From positions 186,001 to 250,000 of the forward strand of contig CBDBIK010000002.1 in the NCBI GenBank assembly GCA_965206145.1: a stretch of DNA of 64,000 nt, in the 5' to 3' direction. The translations under genes and the position numbers were made by a program. This document shows positions 25,468-33,337 of this stretch, in pieces; position 1 is the stretch's first letter; each line of letters opens with the position of its first letter. The notes beneath the pieces are model-generated. The model was not told where the DNA came from, did not search any database, and saw only the letters and a list, made by a program, of their open reading frames with translations. The stretch is from CBDBIK01 sp965206145 (GTDB lineage: Bacteria; Pseudomonadota; Alphaproteobacteria; TMED109).

Positions 25468-26079
25468 CTAGCGGCGGACAATGTTGCGGCAAACGGCGTA
25501 GTTGCCAGTCCAACCCCGTCCCTCAAGCATGAGATCTCTGTGTGCGACTCTCCGGAAGACGGCGTGGCATGTTCCACACGCTTTGCTGAGGGTGCAGATG
25601 GAGCGCTGGGTGGTTTCGATGTCATCGTCGTCGAGGGCCGCGACAAGTTCGGCGGCGGCTGTCTTGGCGTTCTGGAAATAGCGCTGGAAGGTGTCGGGGA
25701 TCATCCAGATCACAGACTCGGCATTGGTCTCGCCGTACCAGCCGCGGTTCGTGTGGAAGGGCCAGAGTTCGCGCACGTGGTTCAGAAGCTCCGAGATGTC
25801 GCGGGCATCGCGAATGGCTTCCACGCCGTGAACCAGGGCGTAGAGCTCCCTCGGATCCCTGCCTTCGCGTTCCAGAACGATGGCATCGTCAGAGGTCGAG
25901 TTTTCGGTTCCCGCTCGGGTTACGAACGCGGAAAGACGATCAAGACGCTCCCAGAGGGCGAGCATCGTTTCTCGACGTAGATCGATGACGGCTTCAGTAT
26001 CGCTGGTTTGAGCGGTCGCGGAAGTGCTTGAAACGGCAAGCAGGGCACCGAGTACCAAGCATTGAAGGGCTTTTCTCAC
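25468..26079 (-). CDS. Cytochrome c' family (class II) periplasmic protein
   Basis: 203-aa protein with an N-terminal signal peptide (LQCLVLGALLAVSSTSATAQ) and a C-terminal heme-binding motif CGTCH at residues 168-172 (LSKACGTCHAVFRR), the arrangement of class II cytochromes c, which form four-helix bundles that bind NO or transfer electrons. DTFQRYFQNAKTAAAELVAAL forms one bundle helix. The protein is longer than typical cytochrome c' (about 150 aa) because of extra sequence before and after the bundle. The GTG at 26079 is preferred (GGGAGA 7 nt upstream); a TTG at 26109 is possible. Confidence 0.82.
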   Translation of the reverse strand: MRKALQCLVLGALLAVSSTSATAQTSDTEAVIDLRRETMLALWERLDRLSAFVTRAGTENSTSDDAIVLEREGRDPRELYALVHGVEAIRDARDISELLNHVRELWPFHTNRGWYGETNAESVIWMIPDTFQRYFQNAKTAAAELVAALDDDDIETTQRSICTLSKACGTCHAVFRRVAHRDLMLEGRGWTGNYAVCRNIVRR

Positions 26080-26249
26080 GAGTGTTCTCCCAGTGGCCAA
26101 CCTACGCAAAGAATGCTTAGTCGCATATCGCTACCTGGCGGCCAAGAATGGGATTCAGGTGGAGCCAAGTCAAACTCGCTGGAGCGTGCACTGTCATTTC
26201 GATTCACGAACGGAGACCGGTGAGTTGGCGAAGTAGTTAAAGTGCAGAA

Positions 26250-26710
26250 ATGGCGAGAGGATCTGGTGTTGAATCGGCAGAGTCCACTCGGAACCTGATA
26301 ACGGGCTGCGCGAAAATCAATTCAGACGGCAAGTGTTGCTGTACCAAAGTATGTGGCAGGATGTCTCTAGCAATGGGACGAGTAAAACTATGCTCATGGA
26401 TTTCAAATGACGCTGGAATAACAGATGATTTAACGTCCCTCGAGTTGGAAAAACCGCAGATTATTTTGTCAATTCAATGAGCGACCTGTTCCACAAGGAC
26501 GTGCTGCTCGAGCACATGCATATTCAGAAGGTTTTCGATGTCATGCGTTGAGCGTACTGGCATCAATTTCAGGTTCTTCTGCAACACACCGATCATCTCA
26601 TGCAATTGGGTACCAGCCCTGAGTGGGTACCTCTCATTTGCATGAGGGCCAGTCTAATGAAAATACCGTTCTCGCATCAATGATTTGCGGAGCACGGAAC
26701 TGATCATCAA
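26250..26710 (+). pseudogene. Decayed DUF5131 (phage Gp37/Gp68 family) gene
   Basis: The first frame (26250-26480) reads MARGSGVESAESTRNLITGC and continues AKINSDGKCCC, recognisably the DUF5131 opening, in which relatives have EWT..TWNP.TGC.K.SPGC..CYA. The next frame (from about 26455) reads NSMSDLFHKDVLLEH then QKVFDVMR, a TGA stop, then AYWHQFQVLL, matching the family's MSDLFH..V core. A third frame gives KYRSRINDLRSTE, the following conserved block. Thus at least two frameshifts and an internal stop have killed it. DUF5131 proteins occur in phages and with TcmP in mobile islands. The relic lies just beyond the 3' end of tRNA-Asn. Confidence 0.7.
26599..26644. repeat. Imperfect inverted repeat inside the DUF5131 relic
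   Basis: CATGCAA (26599-26605) and TTGCATG (26638-26644) are perfect complements flanking two internal GGTACC boxes that also pair. An alternative smaller hairpin CTCAT/ATGAG uses the right arm. It has no visible U tract; function unknown. Confidence 0.35.
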
Positions 26711-26744
26711 TTATGTAATTGCAAAAAAACCACGGCTATCGAAG

Positions 26745-26780
26745 CAAAAAGAAAAGCCGCTGGAGACATCTCCAATGGCC
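26745..26780 (-). terminator. Rho-independent terminator of tRNA-Asn
   Basis: On the minus strand GCC..TGGAGA-TG-TCTCCA..GGC forms a stem followed by TTTTCTTTTT, starting 12 nt past the CCA end of the tRNA. A classical intrinsic terminator. Confidence 0.7.
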
Positions 26781-26791
26781 TTTCTGTGATT

Positions 26792-26867
26792 TGGCTCCGC
26801 GGGCAGGACTCGAACCTGCGACCATTCGGTTAACAGCCGAACGCTCTACCAACTGAGCTACCGCGGA
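26792..26867 (-). tRNA. tRNA-Asn (GTT)
   Basis: 76-nt cloverleaf including encoded CCA. Acceptor arms TCCGCGG and CCGCGGA pair fully, the anticodon loop reads CTGTTAA giving anticodon GTT, and the T-arm contains GGTTCGAGTCC. Its 3' end points toward the DUF5131 relic, and an intrinsic terminator follows. Confidence 0.97.
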
Positions 26868-26931
26868 ACATTCGGAAAAGTAGCGCAAACCTTTAACGTC
26901 GCAAGCATCCATGAGGAAGAGAGGTTTTCTC

Positions 26932-28305
26932 TCAAGCGGCTTGCGCAGGTGTTAGCCGGGCGGCCCCTGCAATCTCCTCGGCCACTTGGAATGCGACCTC
27001 AAGCCCCTGGGTCGCGTTGAGACGAGGATCGCAATGAGTGTGGTAGCGATCTCCCAGCGTTTCATCGGTGATCTGTTGGCTTCCGCCAACGCATTCGGTC
27101 ACGTCCTGGCCCGTCATCTCCAGATGAATTCCTCCAGGGTAAGTTCCTTCGGCACGGTGCACAGTGAAGAAATCCCGGATCTCCGAGCAGACGTGCTCGA
27201 AGCGCCGCGTCTTATATCCCGTGCTCGACTTGAACGTGTTTCCGTGCATCGGATCGCATGACCAAACCACAACGCGTCCTTCCTCCTGTACCCGACGGAT
27301 CAACGGGGGAAGCCCATTGGCGACCTTGTCGGCACCCATGCGGGTGATCAGAGTAAGTTTCCCTGGCTCGTTGTTGGGATTCAGGATGTCGATGGTCTTG
27401 ATCAGTTGATCGGGTTCGGTGGTTGGTCCGATTTTGACACCAAGAGGATTAGCGAGTCCGCGCACGAACTCGAGGTGTGCCTCTCCTGGGGTTCGCGTCC
27501 GCTCGCCCACCCACAGGAGGTGTGCTGAGCAGCCGTACCATTCGCCCGTGAGGCTATCGATGCGGGTGAGTGCTTGCTCGAAGGGGAGCAGTAGAGCCTC
27601 GTGGCACGTGTAGAAATCAACTGCATTCATCGCCGAGGAGGTTTCGCCGGTGATCCCGCACGCGGCCATGAAGGAGAGAGCCTCATTGATTCGGTCTGCG
27701 AGATCGCGGTAGCGGGCCGCTGGGAGACTGCCCCGGACGAAGTCCAAAGTCCACTGATGAACCTGATGCAGATCGGCATAACCGCCCTTGGCAAAGGCGC
27801 GGAGTAGATTGAGCGAAGAAGCCGCTTGGGCGTAGGCCTTGAGCATCCGCTGAGGATCGGGGCGTCGGCTTTCCTCGTTGAAGTTGATGTTGTTGATGAT
27901 GTCGCCACGGTAACTGGGAAGTGTCACTCCGTCGCGGGTTTCGGTCCCGTCTGAACGCGGTTTGGCGAATTGCCCCGCAATACGTCCCGCCTTTACCACA
28001 GGAAGGCGCGAGCCGAACGTCAGGACAACAGCCATCTGGAGCAAGACTCGGAAGGTGTCCCGGATGTTGTCGGCACTGAACTCAGCGAAACTCTCGGCAC
28101 AATCGCCTCCCTGCAATAGGAAAGCCTTGCCCGTCGCAACCTCGGCGAGGTCATTCTTCAGCTGGCGGATCTCGCCGGCGAACACCAATGGCGGCCTGCC
28201 AGAGATCTCCTCCTCGACTTTGGAAAGAGCGCCTACGTCCTCGTACTCAGGTTGTTGACACGCGGGAAGCGCCCTCCAGCCGCCTAGAGTCCATTTTCCG
28301 TCCAT
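26932..28305 (-). CDS. 3-deoxy-7-phosphoheptulonate synthase, class II (plant type)
   Basis: 457-aa class II DAHP synthase, condensing phosphoenolpyruvate and erythrose-4-phosphate at the entry of the shikimate pathway. Seen: GKAFLLQGGDCAESFAEF (about 60-77), VVKAGRIAGQFAKPRSD, LPSYRGDIIN, HLLWVGERTRTPGEAHLEF, VVWSCDPMHGNTF and GIHLEMTGQDVTECVGG, all class II hallmarks with the metal-binding Cys, His and Glu. The ATG at 28305 (MDGKWTLGGWRALPACQQPEY) has GAGGAAAA upstream; the longer open frame reaching 28554 overlaps gor and is not typical protein. Downstream of gor by 52 bp. Confidence 0.92.
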   Translation of the reverse strand: MDGKWTLGGWRALPACQQPEYEDVGALSKVEEEISGRPPLVFAGEIRQLKNDLAEVATGKAFLLQGGDCAESFAEFSADNIRDTFRVLLQMAVVLTFGSRLPVVKAGRIAGQFAKPRSDGTETRDGVTLPSYRGDIINNINFNEESRRPDPQRMLKAYAQAASSLNLLRAFAKGGYADLHQVHQWTLDFVRGSLPAARYRDLADRINEALSFMAACGITGETSSAMNAVDFYTCHEALLLPFEQALTRIDSLTGEWYGCSAHLLWVGERTRTPGEAHLEFVRGLANPLGVKIGPTTEPDQLIKTIDILNPNNEPGKLTLITRMGADKVANGLPPLIRRVQEEGRVVVWSCDPMHGNTFKSSTGYKTRRFEHVCSEIRDFFTVHRAEGTYPGGIHLEMTGQDVTECVGGSQQITDETLGDRYHTHCDPRLNATQGLEVAFQVAEEIAGAARLTPAQAA

Positions 28306-28357
28306 AATCGAGTTTTCCTCACGCGGGCTGCAGTCCGTCCGGCGCATTATCCGTGAT

Positions 28358-29740
28358 TTAGCCGCCGGTTCCATTGTCGACGGGCTCGCGCAGGGTAACG
28401 AACTCCTCTGCGGTCGTTGGATGGATACCAAGCGTGGCGTCGAAATGTTCTTTTGTCGCACCGGCAGTTCGGGCAACGGCAAGCATTTGCATGATTTCCG
28501 GTGCTTCCTCGCCAACCATGTGGGCACCCAGAATGAGCCGATTCGAACGATCAACGATGAGTTTCATCATTATGTTCGTCTTGCGCCCTGTGATGGTGTG
28601 ACGGAGCGGTTTGAACGAGGAGCGAAAAATCTCGACTTCGTGTCCCGCTTCTCTGGCACGCTCCTCGGAAAGCCCCACCGTTGACACAGGTGGCTGGCTG
28701 AAAATAGCAGAAGGGACGCCGCTCAGATCGACCGAACGGGGGTTCCCTCCGTAGAGAGAATCCGCCAGCGCATGCCCTTCGGCGGTTGCCACGGGAGTGA
28801 GATTGAGACGGTTGGTGACGTCACCAAGGGCGTAGATCGAAGGGATCGAACTCTGGAGGTTATCGTTCACAATGACGGCACCGCTTCGTTCGTCCATTTT
28901 TACGCCCACCTCTTCGAGACCAAGGTCTGTTGTGGAAGGCCGGCGTCCCGTAGCGAGCAAGACCTGGTCGCATTCGATGTCGTTGCCGTCCTCCATCCGC
29001 AAGGCGAGTCTCCCTTTGCGCTTCTCGATGGCACGCGGACTCATTCCGGTCCGCACTTCAAGCCCTGCCGCTTTCATTTCTGCCGCGAGTGCCCCGCGGA
29101 CATCCGAATCAAAGCCTCGAAGGATCTGCTCGCCTCGGTAGGCAAGCACTGTCTTTGCCCCAAGTCCATGAAAGATTCCTGCAAATTCGACTGCGATGTA
29201 GCCACCGCCTACGACAGCGACTCGTTCTGGCATGGAAGGGAGCGAGAGCGCTTCTTCTGAGGTGATCGCAAGCTCGCTTCCTGGAAGTTTGGGAGGAATG
29301 GATGGTTTTCCGCCAACGGCAATTAGGATGCGCTCGGCTTCGAGCGTTCTTCCTCCGGCTTCGGCGGTGTTCGGTCCCGTCAGACGGGTATGCGCTTCAA
29401 TAACCTCGACGCCTACATCATCGAGCAGGCCCCGGTAAACGCCGGCAAGACGGTCAAGTTCGGCATCCTTGGCAGCGATCAAACGCGGCCAATCGTGCAC
29501 AGAGGGGCCGATGTTCCAACCGAAAGCAGCAGCGTCCTCAAACGCTTCGGAGAAGCCCGAGGCATAGACAAGAAACTTTTTCGGGATGCAGCCCCTGAGC
29601 ACGCAGGTGCCACCGAGGCGGTCACTTTCGCAGAGCGCGACACGGGCACCGTGCAGGGCAGCGATTCGAGCGGCGCGCACGCCACCTGACCCACCGCCGA
29701 TGACGACGAAGTCGAAAGGTTTCTGATCACCTGGCACCAT
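28358..29740 (-). CDS. gor: Glutathione-disulfide reductase
   Basis: 460-aa FAD-dependent NADPH oxidoreductase regenerating reduced glutathione. FAD-binding GGGSGGVRAARIAALHGA at the N-terminus, redox-active disulfide GGTCVLRGCIPKK (Cys pair separated by four residues), NAD(P)-binding VVGGGYIAVEFAGIFHGLGA, and the C-terminal catalytic LGIHPTTAEEFVT with His-Pro and Glu. The CVLRGCIPKK variant matches alphaproteobacterial Gor rather than lipoamide dehydrogenase. AAAGGA lies 4 nt before the ATG. Confidence 0.93.
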   Translation of the reverse strand: MVPGDQKPFDFVVIGGGSGGVRAARIAALHGARVALCESDRLGGTCVLRGCIPKKFLVYASGFSEAFEDAAAFGWNIGPSVHDWPRLIAAKDAELDRLAGVYRGLLDDVGVEVIEAHTRLTGPNTAEAGGRTLEAERILIAVGGKPSIPPKLPGSELAITSEEALSLPSMPERVAVVGGGYIAVEFAGIFHGLGAKTVLAYRGEQILRGFDSDVRGALAAEMKAAGLEVRTGMSPRAIEKRKGRLALRMEDGNDIECDQVLLATGRRPSTTDLGLEEVGVKMDERSGAVIVNDNLQSSIPSIYALGDVTNRLNLTPVATAEGHALADSLYGGNPRSVDLSGVPSAIFSQPPVSTVGLSEERAREAGHEVEIFRSSFKPLRHTITGRKTNIMMKLIVDRSNRLILGAHMVGEEAPEIMQMLAVARTAGATKEHFDATLGIHPTTAEEFVTLREPVDNGTGG

Positions 29741-29773
29741 GTGGTCCTTTCAGCAATCGCCCTCGGTTGAGGG

Positions 29774-31252
29774 CTATATGCCTGCCATGCAGAGGTATTT
29801 AGTCTCGAGGAATTCCTCGAGACCCTCGGAAGCACCTTCGCGGCCAAGTCCCGATTCCTTGACGCCGCCGAAGGGGGCGATTTCAGTGGACAGAATGCCG
29901 GCGTTGACAGCGACCATCCCGTACTCGAGAGCCTCCGCTACCCGCCAAACCCGGCCGATGTCGCGACTGTAGAAATAGCCGGCCAACCCGAAGCGAGTGT
30001 CATTGGCCATCTCGACTACCTCGTCCTCGTCCTTAAAGCGGATTAGGGGTGCGACCGGACCGAAAGTCTCTTCGTGAAAGATGCGCATAGTTCGACTTAC
30101 GTCGGAGAGCACTGTCGGCTGGAAGAAATTGCCACCCAAGTCGTGGCGAGTGCCGCCAGCGATGACCGAGGCACCACTTTTGACCGCGTCGTTTACGTGG
30201 GTTTCGACCTTGTCAACGGCCGCCGAGTCGATCAGAGGGCCGACCTGGGTCCCTTCGGAAAGACCGTTGCCCACCGCAAGGTCCGAGACCCGTTTGGCGA
30301 AGCGTTTAGCGAACTCATCGTAGATCTCGTCCTGGACGAAGATCCGGTTCGCGCACACGCAAGTTTGTCCGCCGTTGCGGTATTTGCAGACCATTGCCCC
30401 CTCGACTGCTTCATCGAGGTCGGCGTCGTTGAAGATGATAAGCGGAGCGTTGCCGCCGAGTTCCATTGAGACGTTCTTGATCGTGGAAGCAGATTTCTCG
30501 ATCAGGAGACGTCCGACTTCGGTCGAGCCGGTGAAGGAAATTTTCCGTACCTTCTCATTGAAACAGAGCTCGTCACCAATCAGGTCGGAAGCCCCACTGA
30601 TAATGTTGACGACGCCGTCGGGCACACCTGCCCGATGGGCGAGCTCAACCAGGGCGGTAGCGGTGAAGGGGGTTGCCGATGCAGGTTTGATGACCATCGT
30701 GCAGCCCGCCACCAGCGCAGGTGCTCCCTTACGGGTGATCATGGCGGCAGGGAAATTCCAGGGTGAGATCAGTCCACACACGCCGACAGGCTGCTTGATG
30801 GTGAGAACCCGCCGATCGTCGAATGTGCTCGGAATGGTGCGGCCGTAGGCACGTTTTCCCTCCTCGGCGAACCAGTCGACGAACCACGAGGCGTAGGTGA
30901 TCTCGCCGGCTGATTCAGCAAGGGGCTTGCCATTTTCGAGAGTCATGATGAGTGCAAGATCATTGATGTTCTCAAGGATGAGGTCGTGCCAGCGACGAAC
31001 GGTCTGGCAGCGTTCCTTGGCCGTACGGGCCCGCCATGCAGGCCAGGCTCTATCCGCCGCATCGATCGCGCGGGCAGTTTCTTCCCGTCCCATCCGGGGC
31101 ATCGTGCCAACGAGTTGTTTGTCGGCAGGGTTGCGAACCTCAAGTGTTTCACCTGAATCCGCATCGATCCATTCGCCGTGGATGCATCCTTGTTGACGGA
31201 ACAGCCCAGGGTCTTTCAGCCCTGACAATGGGTGCGCAACATCAATATCCAT
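29774..31252 (-). CDS. gabD: NAD(P)-dependent succinate-semialdehyde dehydrogenase
   Basis: 492-aa aldehyde dehydrogenase oxidising succinate semialdehyde in GABA catabolism. Catalytic Cys in NGGQTCVCANRIFV, Glu in SMELGGNAPLIIF, cofactor stretch GLISPWNFPAAMITRKGAPAL and FTGSTEVGRLL. The C-terminal VNAGILSTEIAPFGGVKESGLGREGASEGLEEFLETKYLC is diagnostic for GabD. The start sits 18 bp from the end of a recombinase fragment, so this operon (gabD-gor-aroG type) begins right at the relic island. Confidence 0.92.
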   Translation of the reverse strand: MDIDVAHPLSGLKDPGLFRQQGCIHGEWIDADSGETLEVRNPADKQLVGTMPRMGREETARAIDAADRAWPAWRARTAKERCQTVRRWHDLILENINDLALIMTLENGKPLAESAGEITYASWFVDWFAEEGKRAYGRTIPSTFDDRRVLTIKQPVGVCGLISPWNFPAAMITRKGAPALVAGCTMVIKPASATPFTATALVELAHRAGVPDGVVNIISGASDLIGDELCFNEKVRKISFTGSTEVGRLLIEKSASTIKNVSMELGGNAPLIIFNDADLDEAVEGAMVCKYRNGGQTCVCANRIFVQDEIYDEFAKRFAKRVSDLAVGNGLSEGTQVGPLIDSAAVDKVETHVNDAVKSGASVIAGGTRHDLGGNFFQPTVLSDVSRTMRIFHEETFGPVAPLIRFKDEDEVVEMANDTRFGLAGYFYSRDIGRVWRVAEALEYGMVAVNAGILSTEIAPFGGVKESGLGREGASEGLEEFLETKYLCMAGI

Positions 31253-31270
31253 TGATTCTCCCTCGCTTTC

Positions 31271-31546
31271 CTACCCGGACCTGATCCGGGAGTCTCCGAG
31301 GCTTGAGTATACCCGGGTTGTCGATGGTCTTTTCAAAACCCTTTCCCTCGGTAGGTTCTGCAGCGTTTCGTGGCCGTCCAAACGCAAACCGAACCGACCA
31401 GAGTCCTCGAACACGCGCACGATTTTCAGGCCCCCGGCAGTGGCGTAGTTCTGAATGACATCGAACTGGTTTTCGGTGGAGTATTTCTGGCGATCGGTCG
31501 ACATCCGGACATAAGCGACGCTCAGCGCATCCGTTTCCGGTGGCAC
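31271..31546 (-). pseudogene. Serine recombinase N-terminal fragment
   Basis: The open frame encodes 91 aa whose first 60 residues are the N-terminus of a serine site-specific recombinase: VAYVRMSTDRQKYSTENQ contains the nucleophile serine (RMSTDRQ), followed by VIQNYATAGGLKIVRVFEDSGRFG. The rest of the catalytic domain and the whole DNA-binding part are missing; after ETLQNL the sequence stops resembling the family and ends. It cannot be functional. Its 3' end lies 18 bp upstream of the gabD start. Confidence 0.75.
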
Positions 31547-31764
31547 GTCGCTCTTGTCAGATTGAGTTGCCCATCGACCAATTACATGCGTATCTCCTCA
31601 TTATTTCGGACAAATCCATCGCCCCGTCGGAATCAAGGGCTGAATTCTTTGCATTCATGCGAAGCAAAAGAGGCTGGAATGTCGTTTCCAAAAAAGGGCA
31701 AGTTCTTTACCAAAGGAAAACATCAAAGGAAAACGGGCATAATGGGAAAGGGGTCATCAAACGA

Positions 31765-32105
31765 ATGGTTGCCTTGTCGAAGAAATAGCTTCGGCGTTGG
31801 AACGGTCGCTTGGCGACAGCCGGGCCAGTGTGAAGATCGTGGCGGGCCTGGACGGGCGCAAACGAGAAGGCGGTGAAGAACTGGTTCTCGGGCACGTATG
31901 GTCCGAGCGGGGCGCACCTGATTGTCCTGACGCGAAGCTCCGACGAGGTACTGGGTACATTCCCGGCGATGGCGGGGTGCAAGAATCTGACGGTGGGTGG
32001 CCATCAAACTCGCAGCAGCCGATGAGGCGATTGCGGAATTGCTGGATGCCGTGCGTCAGCTTGGCGGCGATACCGAATGGAGAGACACCGAAAGGCGACC
32101 CTCCA
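31765..32105 (+). pseudogene. Frameshifted gene relic of phage/plasmid type
   Basis: Three overlapping frames carry pieces of one protein: LVEEIASALERSLGDSRASV then KIVAG in one frame, AVKNWFSGTYGPSGAHLIVL then TRSSDEVLGTFPAMAG in the next, and AIKLAAADEAIAELLDAVRQ in the third. The middle part resembles small helix-turn-helix-like proteins that accompany recombinase genes in rhizobial mobile regions; this recognition is from memory. At least two frameshifts separate the pieces. Confidence 0.5.
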
Positions 32106-32124
32106 CGTTGACCACAAGCTGATC

Positions 32125-32152
32125 TTGTTCTGTGTGTGTTTTTGATTATATT
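32125..32152 (+). promoter_or_regulatory. Putative parDE promoter
   Basis: TTGTTC (32125-32130), 16-nt spacer, TATATT (32147-32152). The -10 matches five of six bases, and the start of parD is 30 nt further on with AAAGGAGG in between. The antitoxin probably autoregulates this site. Confidence 0.4.
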
Positions 32153-32181
32153 GAATACACGCACGAAAGGAGGCCGTCACC

Positions 32182-32436
32182 ATGCCCAGAACCACCACAA
32201 TGACCGTTCGCCTTGGCGGTACATTAAGTGACTTCGTGTCTGCCAATGTTGGCGATGACGGATCGTACGAGAATGTCAGTGAATACATCCGCGACCTGAT
32301 CCGGCGTGACAAGGAACGCTCCGAACAGGAGGCGTTTCACCGCCTGAAGGCCGAGTTGACCCATGCCTTCGCTGCACCCGAGGACTCCTATCAGCCGCTG
32401 GCGGCTGCCGAAGTTATTGCGCGCAACCGGACCTGA
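32182..32436 (+). CDS. parD: ParD-like ribbon-helix-helix antitoxin
   Basis: 84-aa antitoxin. The N-terminal ribbon-helix-helix DNA-binding part (TTTMTVRLGGTLSDFVSANV and YENVSEYIRDLIRRD, residues 4-45) would bind its own promoter; the flexible C-terminal tail would wrap the toxin. It has a very strong ribosome site (AAAGGAGG) and precedes the toxin gene by 5 bp, as expected. The pair lies among decayed mobile genes, so it was probably acquired and kept by addiction. Confidence 0.88.
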   Translation: MPRTTTMTVRLGGTLSDFVSANVGDDGSYENVSEYIRDLIRRDKERSEQEAFHRLKAELTHAFAAPEDSYQPLAAAEVIARNRT

Positions 32437-32441
32437 CCCGC

Positions 32442-32759
32442 GTGTCCGCCATCCGTATCCACGAAGGAGCGTCCCATCGCCTTGATGACATCTACCGCTA
32501 TACGTGGGAACGATGGGGTGATGAACAGGCAGATGAATATATCACGGGGCTGTTTGCAGCTTTCGACAAGATTGCCACGCGTGGTGTCACCTCAAAACCC
32601 ATCCCGGCCGAATTCGAGGTCGACGGGTTCTTCTTTCGATACGAACGCCATTTCGTCTATTGGCGCCATCTCTCGAATGGCGACATCGGCATCGTAACGA
32701 CCCTGCATGAGCGCATGCATCAGATCGGCAGGTTCCGGGACGATTTCAACCCCGGTTGA
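32442..32759 (+). CDS. parE: ParE-family toxin
   Basis: 105-aa RelE/ParE-superfamily toxin, expected to poison DNA gyrase. Seen: ASHRLDDIYRYTWERWGDEQADEYITGLFAAF (long helical hairpin), IPAEFEVDGFFFRYERHFVYWRH and VTTLHERMHQIGRF, the beta-sheet and C-terminal pattern of ParE. GTG start 5 bp after parD. It appears intact. Confidence 0.88.
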   Translation: MSAIRIHEGASHRLDDIYRYTWERWGDEQADEYITGLFAAFDKIATRGVTSKPIPAEFEVDGFFFRYERHFVYWRHLSNGDIGIVTTLHERMHQIGRFRDDFNPG

Positions 32760-33039
32760 TGTGCAGCCCGGTAACAGTGACGGTGGTTTTGCGCAGGCAT
32801 TCGCGCCCGCGCGCGAGGTTCAACACTGACACAAGAGAGAGTTCGCTACCTGACTCATTCCCTCCGCCACTTGCCCTAGAGAAAAGATTCTCCCTATCCG
32901 GCAGAGGCCGGAATTTTTCGTTGTATTCGAGGATTATGCAGGATGGGCTGTTCACCGCCCCCTATGCTGGATAGCTAGGGAGCGTTCTCTCAGGGCCGAT
33001 ATTCTCCGGGCCTGATGACTGCGCCGGAAACTATATACA

Positions 33040-33231
33040 ATGTTCCCTAAATTTTCCTTCGGCAAGGGTGAAACCATTGCATGCCGTATTGTAAATGATC
33101 GTAAAGCTGAATGCGATGGAGAAGTAGCCACTCTAAGCCAAGCTGCTCTGAGAGTTCTAAGAGAAAGATTCGGAAAAAATTGGAAGTCCGTGCAGGAGCC
33201 AAAATTTAGCTATTTGCAAACGAAATACTGA
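33040..33231 (+). CDS. Short open frame, possible detached C-terminal domain
   Basis: 63-aa frame of uncertain reality. The segment ACRIVNDRKAECDGEVATLS followed by AALRVLRERFGKNWKSVQ resembles the small C-terminal domain appended to various nucleases and methylases (pattern: kV.f.GE..SLS.AA...L...G..W+.VqGp.yw). If so it is a leftover of a longer gene, as the rest of such a protein is absent. No convincing ribosome site. The surrounding 32760-33337 stretch otherwise holds nothing I can identify. Confidence 0.3.
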   Translation: MFPKFSFGKGETIACRIVNDRKAECDGEVATLSQAALRVLRERFGKNWKSVQEPKFSYLQTKY

Positions 33232-33337
33232 TAGAATGCCGGATGTGGTTGGAAGGATCTGGCTAGGTTGAGCGTATCTTCCGATCAGAATCGAAGAGTG
33301 TCATTTTTTAAGAACGCGTAGGACTATTTGGGAAAAT

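Noticed and set aside
26915..26940. Possible terminator after the DAHP synthase gene
   Set aside because: GAGAG/CTCTC gives only a 5-bp stem and the following T run is interrupted.
31540..31788. 82-codon plus-strand frame upstream of the frameshifted relic
   Set aside because: No similarity, no ribosome site, and it overlaps the recombinase fragment and the relic.
32756..32974. 72-codon plus-strand frame after parE
   Set aside because: Arg/Ser-rich translation, start overlaps the parE stop without a ribosome site, no family resemblance.
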